NCBI GenBank assembly: GCA_001414345.1
Contig: LLCB01000147.1
Span: 1-64,000, forward strand
Reading direction: 5' to 3'
From: Hymenoscyphus infarciens
Taxonomy: Eukaryota > Ascomycota > Leotiomycetes > Helotiales > Helotiaceae
Length of the DNA stretch: 64,000 nucleotides
Shown here: piece after piece, positions 49,092 through 61,470 of the stretch
Numbering within the stretch: the stretch's first letter is position 1
How the letters are laid out: every line of letters starts with the position of its first letter
Translations under genes and position numbers: made by a program
Notes under the pieces: generated by a model
What the model was told of the DNA's origin: nothing
The model's input: the letters and a program-made list of their open reading frames with translations, nothing else
Databases searched by the model: none

Positions 49092-52000
49092 CTAGAAAGT
49101 AGTAATCTTTATCTAAAAGAGAGAAGATATATCTAGATTTAGTAAGTTATAATCTATACTTATTAATAATATCTCTATTAGTTATCTAAAAAAACTTTTT
49201 TAGAATTAACAAAGTGATCTTAAAAGCCTTAAAATACGTTTAAACAACTATTAGGTAGTCTAGAAAGAGACTAAAGTACTCTACGATTATACTAAATAAT
49301 TATAGTAGTAGTAGTAGTAGAGAAAGAGAGGCTTATAGAAAGCCTCTATTCCTCTCTCTAGAGTACTAGCGACTAACGAAGATAGTATAATAAACTAAGG
49401 AGAGTAGAGTATAAGAGGATAGAAGAGAGTATTAGACTACGTAGATACGATACAGAAAGGCCTAATCTAAATAATACTTGACTTAGTAATAGAGAAGAGA
49501 GGTATTAAAGTAATTATTAAAGTAGTAGGAAAAGTACTTAAGTATAAGAGAACTAGGAAAAGAGAAAACGATATAATTATACGTAGAATTCTATAAGAAG
49601 AGCTTACTATTATAGTTAAAAGAATAGAAGGAATAAAGGAGCGTAGTCTAATATAGGTAAAGAGAGCTAGAACTAGAGAACTATAAAGAGAGATAGTAAC
49701 TATACTATAAAGGGAATATATAGTATTAGCTAAATATATAAGAGAGATTATAGTCTAAGTAATAGAGATAGATAAAGAGAAGAATAAGCTATTACTAAAG
49801 GGGGTAATTAGAGCTATAAATATAAGTAAATATAAGATAGAAGTAATAGTAGCTTAAAAGCTCTAGAGTAAGGATATTATAATAAGGTTTAAGGAAGAGA
49901 AGTAGGTAGGATATATATAAGATAATAGCTAAGTAAAGAAGGTATTTAGATAAAGAATAGTAGTAGTAGTAAGAACGCTAGTAGTACTTATAAAAAGAGC
50001 CTTAGTAAACATACTTAAGAATAAGATAAAGAGTATATTATAAAGTATCTTTTAAGCCTCTAGTATAAGGATACTAAAGATTATATAATAAGGAAATAAA
50101 TATAGAGAGTATTAGAGATAAAAGAGACTAGCTTAAAAGAACTATATCTTTAAAGTAGTAATAATAGAGAAAGTAAAGAGGCTATATATAAGAGGAATAC
50201 TATAGAAGGTATAATACTTCTTATATAAAAGATATACTTTAAAGGTAGTAGTATAGAGGTACTATAAGTATTAAAAGTAGAAGTATATAGTATACTTTTA
50301 TAAATAAGATAAGAGATATACTTAGTATATATATAAGAAGTATAAAGAAAGTAAGAAAGAGTACTCTAGTAAGAAGGACTTTAAAGAATACCTAGTAAAG
50401 TATAGGAATTATAAAAGAAGATACTTAGTATTTATAAAAGAGTATTATATAAGAGAGTAATACTATAAGTAGATAAGAGAATAATATCTTAATAAGATAA
50501 CTATATTTATAAACTTATAAAGACTTTTAAAAGAGAGTAAAGTAGAGATATCTTATCTATTTACCTTTAACTAGAAAGAGAGCTTATAAAGCTTAAGGAA
50601 GAGGTAAAGATAGAGATCTATACTAGAGAAGCTAATAGATATAAATAAAATAGAATATATAAATAGTAGTAACCTAACCTAGTTTCTAGAGAGGCTAAGG
50701 AGCTCTCTTAGTATAATAAGAGATTTAACTAAAGAAGAAATAAAAGTAACCTAAACTCTACTTATAAGACTACTATAAGTATAATAGTACTATACTAGAA
50801 TATAAGGAAGATACTAAAAGCTCTTAACATAGCTTTAAATTATAAAAAGGAATATAATATATTAGTAATCTAAGAACTAGTATAGAATAGTATAAGAGAC
50901 TCTCTTAGCTACTTCTTAAGCTTAAGATATAATATAATCTAGTTAGATAAGGTAGTAATACTCTTTATATATAAAAGACACTTAAAAGTAAGCTAGATAT
51001 ATACTATAAGTAAGAACTAGGTAAGTATAATAATAAAAGAGAGAGTAGATAAGATAATAGTCTACTTAGTCTATAACCTATAAATAGAGTAGATACTAAT
51101 TAAGAATATACTCTAGTAAGTAAGACTAAGAAGAATACTTATAATAAGTAATTTAAATACTTACTACTCTTTATAAGATATATATAAGAGATATAATAAG
51201 AACGTAGACCTTATTCTTAAACTTACTATACTATAAATACTAGAGAGAGATATACTTTATAGTAAAGCTATATAGAGAAGAGAGGACTCTTATAACTTTA
51301 TAATTAATCTTATCTTTTTTACTAATAACGTAGTAACCTAGTAAAGGTCTTTAAACCTACTAAGATTAAACTATATAGCTTAACTCTTTATAATAAAAGT
51401 AGGAGAAGAGAGAAAGGTATTATAGGTACTTAGATTTAGCTAGAGACTAATAAATAAGATCTTAGTTAAAATAAAAGCCTCTTATTTAGAAACACTTATA
51501 ATCTAAAATATATAAGAACTTAAGAAAGTAGTATAGAAACTTATAAAAGACTTTTAAAGGATAGTAAAGGCCTTAATACTACTTTAGAAGCTAGATAGAG
51601 AGAGAGTATAGCTTTAGTAGAATATAAAAGTTAAAGAAGTATTAAAGAAGGTAAGGAGATATAAAAAGACTTAGAAGAAGTATTAAATAGAGAGTTTAAA
51701 ATAGTAGTTTAATAATACTCTTTAAAAACTTTAAATAATAAGTAAAAAGGTAAAGATAAAGAGTTAAAAAGAGGTACTAGTAGAAGTAGTAAAGAATAAA
51801 AGGAAACTCTAAATACTTAAGAAGTAGGTATACTTTAAAAGATATATAAGACTAGAAATACTAGTACTACTAACACTTATATTACTTAATAGAATAAAAG
51901 ATAAGACCTATTAAGAGAAGGCTTATATTTTTATAAAAAAGTTCTTTCTAGAGTTAATAGCTAACTACTTAAGCGTTTCTAATAGAGACTAGAATACTAA

Positions 52001-53506
52001 GAGCTTTTTTAAAAAGTACTTAGTAAGCTAATATATAATTAAGAAGTATATTAAGATAGCTATAAGATTAGTACTATAAAAAGTAGTAGGATTTAATATA
52101 CTAGTAAATAGCTTCTTAAAAGCTTATAATAAACCGCTTTATAAAGTACTTACTATAATAGTAGAAGTAAGCTTCTACTTATAATACTTCTTATCCTACT
52201 TCTACTATATAAAGGTAGTAGTACTAAGAAAACTAGATAAAATAACTAAAGAGTAGAGTAAGATAGGAGCCTACTAGCTAATAGTACTACTTTTAACTAT
52301 AAGTAAGATCTTTAAAAAAGTAATAGTATAAAGGCTTATATAGCTTATAAAGGAAATAGTAATACTATTAGAGCTATAAATAAGTAACTAGAAGTACTAA
52401 AATATAAAGCTAGTAATTAGAATAGTAATAGAGAGTATATATATAATATAAGAAAATAAGAGCTATATGTTCTTAGCTTAACTAGATATAATAAGAGCTT
52501 TTAACTAAGTAGACTATATATAGCTACTTTATATATTAAAGGAGAAGAAGGTTCTATAGTAGATAGTAATATAAATAGAGAGCTTCCTTTCTAAATAAAG
52601 AGCTATACTATTCTTTAATAGACGATTAGTAGATAAAAGAGACCTTAAATAAGATATCTTATAAAGATTAATACTATTACTAATACTATTTATCCTCTTT
52701 ACTTTAATACTATATAAAGACCTAGTAAGAATTAATAAGCTTATTATAATAAACTTTATAAATAATATAAATCTACTTATAATATTAAAAAGTATAGTAG
52801 TAAACTATAGAATACTTAAAATAGCTTAAAGAGTATATAATAAGTAGGTAAATAAGTAAGAGATAGCTTTTAGCTTAGAGAAGATAGTACTTATATACTT
52901 TATAAGAACGAGAGTACTATAAAAGGAGATAGTCTAGTTTAAGGAAATAAAGCTTATACTAGTTAAATATATAAGGTTCTTAAGAGTAGAGCTTAATAAA
53001 AAACTAAACTAAAAGGTATACTAAGAAAGAGTCTAGAAGAAGCTTATAATATAAACCTTTATACTTATAAAGCTTACTAGAAAAACGTAGAGAGTAGACT
53101 ACTACTAAGTAAGATAAATATATATAGTAGTAATAAAGAGCATAATAGTATATAGAGCATTAGTATAGTATTATACTATACTAAAAGGAGGGAATATAAA
53201 GAGAATAGTAAAAAGCTTTTCTATATAATAATTAAGATACTTATAAGTAGTAATAAGAGTATATAAAGCTACTCTAGTTTAAAACCTAGAAGTTAAAGTA
53301 GACTATATACTAATTAACTTATATCTTAATCTATAAGTAGCTACTTTTAAGAGAAAGTTCTAAAGATCTAAGCTAGAAGAACTAATCTAAAACACCTATA
53401 GATATATAGTAACGTAGCTAAAAAGGAGAAGAAGAGGTAGACTAATAAAGGTAGAGAAGATAATACTATGCTTATAGAAAGTAAGGTAGAAGTAGGAAGA
53501 GGAGTA

Positions 53507-53816
53507 TAACAGTATACCGTTATCTTAGACAGCTAGGAGTACCTGCTATATATAAGGTTTCAGTAGTTATTATCTTATATTATCTGTTTTAGGAAGGTTA
53601 CGTAGGTTTAAGCTTTTATATTAGCCGAGGTTATTCGGTTTCGAACCCTTTTATACTATCTAAACCTCTTATATATAGCAGCTTACTCTCCTAGAGTTAG
53701 AAAAGGCCAGTTTAGCCTTTTCTTCCGTATTAGTACCTAGTATTTATATACGTTATTCTGCTAAACGCACTCTTATATACCTCTTCTATAGTTATATATA
53801 TTTCGTGCTATTATAA
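53507..53816. mobile_element. 310-bp less mutated insert in the LINE
   Basis: This segment has clearly more CpA/TpG and higher GC than the LINE on either side. GGAGTA occurs directly at both edges (53501-53506 and 53817-53822) and may be the target duplication. It contains GGTTTCGAACCC, which on the minus strand matches a Pol III B-box core, but no matching A box is at the right distance. The class is not assigned. Confidence 0.5.
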
Positions 53817-54670
53817 GGAGTAGAGAGTAAGAGAAGCGAGATTTAAGTATAACACTATACTTATAGAATAGAAGAACTACCTAGAAACTTAAAAGAGAAG
53901 GACTTAAGAGAGGAACCTGATATAATATATAAAAGTATTATATAAGTAGACCTAGATAAGTAAGAGCTATAAAAGGTCTATAAGAGGCTTACTAAGGTAA
54001 AGAGCTTACTACTTATCTAAGTATAAATAAAGGTAATAAGACTAAACGCCTTCCTCTTTATAAAAAGGGTACTAAACTAGGTTATACTATAGTATATTTA
54101 TATAAGTAGTAGAGAGATAGTAGAACACCTAGTTCTATTTTACTAAGATATTTTATAAGAAAGAGACGTACTTATAAGAGCTCTAAAAAAGAGGATTAGG
54201 GATCTATAAGAGCTAAGAGGGGTATTAGTAGATAGGAAACTAGTACTAAGAGTAACTACTTAGCTACTTAGGCTAGAGAGACTCTAAGAGTATAAGCTAG
54301 TACTAGAATTACTTAAGAAGAAAGAAGAGAGTAAGAAAGAGGTAAAAGAAAGAGAGAAATAGAAGAAGAAAGCTAAGGTATACTAAAAGGTAAGACCTTA
54401 GCTCTAATAATTCTAAAGGTAAATATACCTCTTATACTACTAATATATACTTTAGTAGATTAAATATACTAACCTACTATACCCTTTTACTATATTACTA
54501 AGTTAGAGAGATAAGCTCTAAATAAATAGTAGTAGAAACTAAAGAAAAGGAGAATTATACTTATAAAGAAGCTTAAGAGACGAAGAAGAATAAGCTAAAA
54601 GGCTATATAAACTAGAATAGAAGATATACTACTTACTCTTAGAGCTCGGCCTATAGCCTACGTAGCGTAA

Positions 54671-54692
54671 GAATAATAATAATAATAATAAT
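54671..54692 (+). repeat. AAT tail of the LINE
   Basis: Seven or so tandem AAT units end the LINE, a common simple-repeat tail for such elements. Confidence 0.8.
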
Positions 54693-56544
54693 AATATCTC
54701 TAATATCTATAAAGATACGTCTACTAAAGAGGTTTACTCTACTTTCTAGAATATATAAATAATTCTTGAATTTAATATAATAATATTCGTTCTTATTATA
54801 GCTTATACGTAATTAGAATACTATTATACTAATTTCTTAAATAGAGGCTATATCGCTAACTATTATAATAATACTTAAATTCTCTTCTTAGAAATCTTCT
54901 TAGAAGTAATAGTAGTTATATATAATATATAGATTAGTACTAGTATTATTTCTAAATCTTTTACTTTAAAGGTTAGACTTTCGTAGAGATACTATATTAA
55001 TATTAGTCTCTAATTTAATACTATATACTATATATAAGCTTATATATCTAAAAGCATTTTCTATATTCTTAGTATTATTATTAGAGGTATTCTTAGGCTT
55101 AGTATTCTTCTTCAAGTTCTATTTAGTCTACTTCTTATCTTAAAAGACCTCTTACTTTTCCTTCTTTTTCTTATTCTTTAGAAAAGAAAAGTATAAATTA
55201 GAGTTATACTTATCAGAGATATAATAAGAGCACTTCTTATTACTTTTATTATTATTATTAGTATTATTACCTTTCTAGTAGTACTATTACTTATATTAAG
55301 GCTTTATACTTCTAAAAAGAGCTTTGCTTTTAGCAGTCTCTCTAATATAAGCTTTATTTATAATATTAATAATTAAGCGATCTAGGTCTAGTAGATTAGT
55401 ACTCTAAAAATCTACTTACTTAGTTATAGACTATTAAGAAAAGGATTATATTAATCTCTTAATAAAAAGACTAGTATACCACTTCTTAATATCTATTAAT
55501 TTAAGATTCTTAAGCTTATACTTTATTCTTAAGAAGTAACTAATATACTTCTTAAGATTATTATATTCTTTATATTTTTAGTTAATATAATTACTAATAG
55601 TATTATATAAAAGTACTTTACTCTTCTTAGAATACTTTCTTTTAAGAGTATCTTATTTACACTTTATAGTATAAATATCTTTAATAACTTTAGTAAGAAG
55701 AGCTTTAATATTATTTATAATTATAAAGTAGTATCTAGTCTCTCTTTTATTCTAAAGATTCTATAACTTTATATTATCTATTGTTTTCTTCTCTTAGATA
55801 GTAAATATTAATTTAGTCTTTCTTAATAACTAAATATTCTCTTTAAAGTAAACTTTTAATTTATATCTATAAGCTCTATTATCTCTTTCTTTTATAATAA
55901 GTAATTACTTTTACTCTTTAAATATAAGCTTAAAAGAAGCTAAGAAGTAGTATAATATCTTAGATTTAGTAGGTTTAAAATAGTATTTATATTAGTAAAT
56001 AATTAAACTAAGAAGATAGTAGTAATAGAGAAACTTATAATCTATTACTATTATTTCTTATACTTCTTAATTTTAATTCTTTTAAGAGTAAATTCGATTT
56101 ATTACTAGAACCTTCTAGAGTATATTATAAGAAGGCTTTAAAAGTGATTTCTTAATTAGTAAGCCTTTTATTAGTAAAGGTTTCTCTAAAACCTATATAA
56201 TAGTATTTACTTTACTCTTCTCTTTTTATATAGTTAATATAGAAGAGAGTAAATTATTAAAAGATAATTTAAATATAGCTTAGAATATCTCTTACTCTTA
56301 TAAGTTAATAATTATTAAAGAGATTAATTATTATACTTTTATTAACTTACTAAATAGCTTATTTAGACTTAGTATATATTAAGATATAGTTATATTCTCT
56401 AGTATTAATATCTCTTAACCTAAGTTTATATAGATCTATATCGTTAATTATAATAAAATAATAAGTAAATTAAATTCTACTAGTATAATTTAAGTAATAC
56501 TATTAAATACTAATAGTATAATATCTTCTAGGCTTATAATCTAA

Positions 56545-56710
56545 TATAAGTATAAGATTAAGAGAAGTATTACTAGTATTTAAAAGTATAGAGTAGAGAA
56601 TTAGATATTTATTACTATAAGAAAGAGACTATCTACTATATATAAGAGGAAGTATAAATACTCTAAGAGTACGCTAACTCTAATTAGATTGTATTATAAG
56701 AGTAAATATC
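56545..56710 (-). repeat. 5' LTR of the Copia-type element
   Basis: Direct repeat of 45305-45475, placed upstream of the gag-like segment on the minus strand. Confidence 0.65.
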
Positions 56711-59700
56711 TCATATAATAATAATAACGATTATTATACTATTATATAAGTTTTTCTATCTCGCTTTTTATATAATACTTTATTTTTAAACTAAGTAAAT
56801 AGTTAATATCTTAGCTCTATCTCGTCTTAATATATACTACTATAATTACTACTAATCTTTCTATAATAGAGATTTAAATTACGCTATTATATTTTAAGAT
56901 ATTAATATTATAATAATCTAATACTAATAGCTCTTTCCTCGACTTACTACTAGAGATTTAGATAGCTATGAAAAGTATAAATATTACTTAAGTAGTATAA
57001 TTATTCTCTCTACTCGATATTTCACTAATTTATTAGATATTAAATAGTTATACGTTGTCTTTTGTCTTTTACGTAATAATCTAGAGATTAGAAGAAAAGT
57101 AGCGAATAAAAATAATATTCTAAGATTTAAAATAATAAGAAAGAGAATTAGAGTATCTATTACTAAATATATAGAAAGTATTATAAGTTATTTATTTAAT
57201 TATAATAGAAATTATAAGAAATTTTATTCTACTTTAAAGCTAACTAGTAGACTTATTTTTTACTTCTTTATTATAAAATATAGTAAATATACTTATATTA
57301 TAGTAAGCTCTTATTATAGTACTTCTTTATACTAAAACTATTACTACTTATCTAAAATATATAAAAAGTTATAAAATTTATATATATTTAAGTTTTAATT
57401 TAAATACTTCGTATTTTAAAAATTTCACTATTTTAAGTCTATTTAGAAGCTCTACTCTAAAGAAAGCTACGACTTAAGCTATTTTTCTTAAGCTTAGAAG
57501 AAGAATAAGAGAGAAAAAATATCTTTAAGCGGTTTAGATAAAGTAGAGATAGCTAAGCTTTATAAGTATAATTTAGAGATAGAATATAAAGTAATAGAGA
57601 GCGTATACTATTCTTTTTATTATAGAAGTATATTAGAGTAATAAAGAAAAAGAATAATTATATTCTCTATTTAATAAACTTATACTCTATTATTACTTAT
57701 ATAGACTCTAAAGATTAATATTCGTCTAAAGTGAAAAGAAAAGGAAAAAGCTAGTTATAAACGAGATATTAGTCTCGTAAGCTCGTATATTAGTATTCTT
57801 TATATAACCTCGTCTATATACTACTATTATAACCTTTTACTATAAAGCCTAAGTAATAACGTAATTGCTTTTAAGTTACTACGAGAATATAGAATTATTC
57901 TCTTCTTTATCTTCTCTTACTCGTATTAGAGATATAATCTTTCTAGAGACCTCGTAGTCTCGTAGATAATCTATTATATAGTAGATAATAAGTATAATTA
58001 ACTTAAGTAATATAACTTAAGACTACGTAGTTAACGCTGAAAAATCTATACGTTTTAAATTAAAACTAAGTAATTACTATATTATAATAGCTATAAACTC
58101 GCTATTATAAAAAGCTATTACTACTTTCTATCTAAACGCTTAGAGTTACTACTTTTATCTTAATATCTCTAATATTAAAGTACTTCGTCTTTATTTAAGC
58201 TACTACTAGAGCTCTAAAAGATAATCTATTAAATTCTACTCGTCGACGATATTAGAGCTATTAAAGAAACGTCTAGTTTAAAACGTATTTATATTCTATA
58301 ATTCTCTATATAGACTACTAGTTTTTATATAAATCTAGAATTATACTATATAGTAAAAACTAATAGTTAATTAATATATAGAGTATAAGTATTATTTTAG
58401 AGAAGAGATAAAAACGAAGTTTAAAGCGTATATATATAAATTAAAGCGTTTAAAGATTAAGATTATAATTATCAAGTTTAAGTATAATAGTACTAGTTTA
58501 CTATAAGAGCGATAAATAATATTCTTTTTAAATTAAATATTTTAGACTTTTTATATATAAGCTTTATTATATATAATAAGACTCTTAAGAAAGATCTAAG
58601 CTTTACTCGAGTTCTAGAAAGCTTTATACTCTTTTATAATATTAGAGAGCTTATCTTAGACTTAGATAGAGTTCTCTCGGTTTATAAGTAATAATAGAGA
58701 ATAAGTACTAAACTTTAGAATAAAGAAAATCTTATTATTATTATCTTTTTTTAAATAAATATATATACTTTTCAAAATATACTTTAAATACTTATATAAC
58801 TTAGAGTTTTATAAAACTATAACTATATAGACTCGGCCTCTAAAGAAGGAATCTAATATAACTTTTAAGTTAATATAGCTTCTTTTTCTACTCTAAACTC
58901 TTAATTTAAAGCTATATAATTAATATAGAATAATATTAATTTTATAAATTAACTAAAAGAGATACTATAAATAACCTACTTAATTCACTCTACTATAGGT
59001 CTTAAGATTACGTAAACAACGTATTACTAGTATCTAATAGTACTAAACCTACTACTATAGAAGTATTCTTCTTTTTCTAAGTAATAGCTTTATTATAACT
59101 AGCTAAAATTAAATAATATCTCTCTTTTTAGCTTATTATTAGAGATCTAGACGATAATCTATTAGCTCCTACTTCGTTATAATACGCCTCTTTTAATTCT
59201 TAAAAAGAAAATAAATAAATTAGAATAGCTATATTCTACGATTCTCTATATATACTAAAAAGTTCTATCTAAAGCTTAGATTATATTATCTAACGAGAAT
59301 ATATAGTTAATTAAAGTTTTCAGCGAGCTATGTTTTCAGAGTCTAATTAACTCGGAAAAATTATTTAAATATATATATAACTATCTAATAAAATATCTTA
59401 AATAGTAATCTTATATAAGTTAGTATATATTCTTAATTATTTCTTAATATATTAAGTAGTTATTTAGCTTATAGTATATATTTTAGTATATATTCTTAGT
59501 ATATAATACTAGATACTCTTAATAGTATTAAGAAAATATATATATATAAACTTTTAAAGATTTATATTTCTAAACATCTAAATCTTTTTTTAATAATAGA
59601 TATTCTATCTTTCTATATACTAAGATATATAAGATTAAATAAGAGATTTCAATTGCTTTTAAATATATATACTAAACACTAGTATATATATTCTATATAT

Positions 59701-60744
59701 AGATAAGCTAAATAGACTCTTAATCTTAATTAAATTAAAAACTATTTTAAGAATAGATTTTAATTAAGATATAATAGAATATAGAATATAAGTAGACTAA
59801 GAGAGATATAATAAATATATAAAGTACTTTCTAATATAAATAATTTAAAGTATTTATATCTAAAGCTTTATAAGAGGAAATAGATTAGTCTAGATATTTT
59901 TAAGATTCTTAAAAGCTTTAAACTTCTTTGAAATATTTAGAAGATAGTTCTAAAGAACGTCTTATCTAATTTTATATAGAATTTAATAGACTAGTTATTA
60001 AAGATTTACTAAAGATATAAAAGCGATCGAACTACTAAGACTCTATAAATAGCTAGCTAATTTAGTTATTATACTAGTACCTTTATAGTATAATATAAGT
60101 AATATATATAAGTTTTAGTCTTTATTTATTTTTCTCTAGAAATCTAAACTTCTTTTTATTATAGAGATCTTTTCTCTTACTCTATTTCTAGAAAGAGTGA
60201 TTATACTAAGTAAAGCGTTTAATATATAAACTTACTTCTTAGTTAGAATACTTCGCTATCTAAGTATATTTTTATATTTTTTTAAGAATTAGTAAAAAGA
60301 ACGAAAGTTAATAAAATAGTTAATAGAGAAGATATATAAAGTAAAAAGTAGTAGTATTTATTAAGTTAGAAAAGATCTATAAATAAAGTCTGAGTTACTT
60401 AGTAATACTAATATAAAATATATAGTTATATAAGTTACTAATTTCTAAACTAACTAAAGAGTCTTTTATATATAAATTAAATTAGAATTTAGTTTACTCT
60501 ATTCTAGAGCTATAATATAAAGAATTGTAAAGAACTAAGGCTTTTATTACTATATAACTTATTACTAGCCATTTATTAATAATAAGTAAGCTATAAGATA
60601 TATAGCTATTATAAAAGTTTATAGAAAATTATATAAAATAATAAAGTTAGTTTTAAGACTAAGAAATAAGAAGAGCTTTATATTATATAAAGATTTAATA
60701 AAAAGAGTATAATAAATAAGATTAATAACTTACTTTATACTATT
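56711..60744. repeat. RIP-mutated DNA with an ancient internal duplication
   Basis: AT-rich, no open frames. Segments at about 58195-58370 and 59130-59310 are distantly alike (CTAAAAGATAATCTATTA against CTAGACGATAATCTATTA, and TATTCTATAATTCTCTATATA against TATTCTACGATTCTCTATATA). The element type is not recognised. Confidence 0.45.
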
Positions 60745-60760
60745 ACTATGATAAAGTAAA

Positions 60761-60790
60761 TAAGCTCGGTAGTAAGAATCACCGAGCTTA
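60761..60790. repeat. Perfect 10-bp inverted repeat
   Basis: TAAGCTCGGT and its exact reverse complement are separated by 10 nt. Confidence 0.85.
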
Positions 60791-60984
60791 AGTCCGCGCT
60801 ATTCTATAACTTAGAAGGAGCTATATATATTACAAGTTAAGGCCGGACCTAAGCCTAGTATCTTAAGTCACCGAGTCAAAGTGAGTTTAACACTCGACCG
60901 ACTAACTCTTCGTCTTATAATAATTATAGAACCTAGTTCAGGCTCGGTGTATATTTCCTCTCTTACTATTCGCAAAGGGCGGCG

Positions 60985-61101
60985 GGTTATAAGCAGTATA
61001 GTCAATGAAGGCGATGCTTAACAGGTCATAAGCAGTGTTATAATCGAAGGCGAGGGTTCTAAGGTTATAAGCGTTATTATAATCGAACGAAGATAGATTG
61101 T
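60985..61101. repeat. 39-bp tandem repeat, three units
   Basis: Units start at 60985, 61024 and 61063 with GG(T/C)(T/C)ATAAGC and share GAAGGCGA in the first two. The third is more divergent. Confidence 0.75.
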
Positions 61102-61470
61102 TTCTAGCATTTAGCGTCTTATTAGTGTCTTCTGGTTTTAGGATCAGTGCTTCAGGTAGTTAGTTAGATCTCACCTATTTGACATGTCGTTAATTTCACT
61201 GTTTCGTATAGTTATTATAATAGATACGACTCGACTTGTTCTATAAGCACTAGTAGCTGAAACATTTAGTAGTCAGATTTCTTCTCTACTACGATCTCGT
61301 ACCTACGAGTGACACCTCGTAAGAAACCCGAAAATTCGACTTTGACAAAGTCTATATACCTATTCTAATATATACTTAGAGTTCTCTAAATCTACGCGAT
61401 TGAGTTAAAAGCAGGCGAGTATAGTTATAAGTATAGTATAACTTAGTATTACTAGTATTGTCTAGAATAT

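Larger units (their letters stand above)
49178..54692 (+). mobile_element. Degenerate LINE retrotransposon (Tad/ingi-like)
   Basis: On the plus strand around 52290-53100 the frame follows LINE reverse transcriptase order: a LLPTISKIFEKV-like block, then FNRRLVDKRDLK, then F-I-N-N-I-N at 52755-52772, then EKIVLIYF and ELNKKLN. The F-x-N-N box is F-x-D-D with both catalytic Asp codons changed GAT to AAT, as G-to-A RIP predicts. A HLVLFYQ-like block at about 54125 recalls the C-terminal zinc-binding HLLxxC region. The element ends in an AAT tail (54671-54692). AATATCTCTA occurs before the presumed 5' end (about 49167) and after the tail, a possible target duplication. The 5' end is approximate. 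Confidence 0.75.
45305..56710 (-). mobile_element. Degenerate Copia-type retrotransposon carrying nested elements
   Basis: LTR-like direct repeats of about 170 bp lie at about 45305-45475 and 56545-56710 (shared TATAAGTATAAGATTAA, ACTAGTATT, AAAAGTATAGAGTAGAGAATT and CTAACTCTAATTA). On the minus strand, around 46540-46390, the frame reads FKEIEFKRLIVDYYIY, the Copia reverse-transcriptase region before the YVDD box, with His and Cys codons turned to Tyr as RIP predicts. Around 55350-55050 (minus) a Lys/Asn-rich segment with a KCSYY motif resembles a gag zinc knuckle. Gag therefore lies right and pol left. Without the 506-bp MITE and the roughly 5.5 kb LINE, the element is about 5.4 kb, normal for Copia. 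Confidence 0.7.
60745..61470. other. Less mutated 0.7 kb patch with hairpin and tandem repeat
   Basis: CpA, TpG and GC-rich words return here (CACCGAG, GGCGGCGGG, TGACATGTCG), unlike both flanks. A perfect 10-bp inverted repeat, TAAGCTCGGT (60761-60770) and ACCGAGCTTA (60781-60790), opens it. Three 39-bp units occupy 60985-61101. No protein frame is evident. It may be a young non-coding insert, an LTR, or unique sequence that escaped RIP. Confidence 0.55.
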
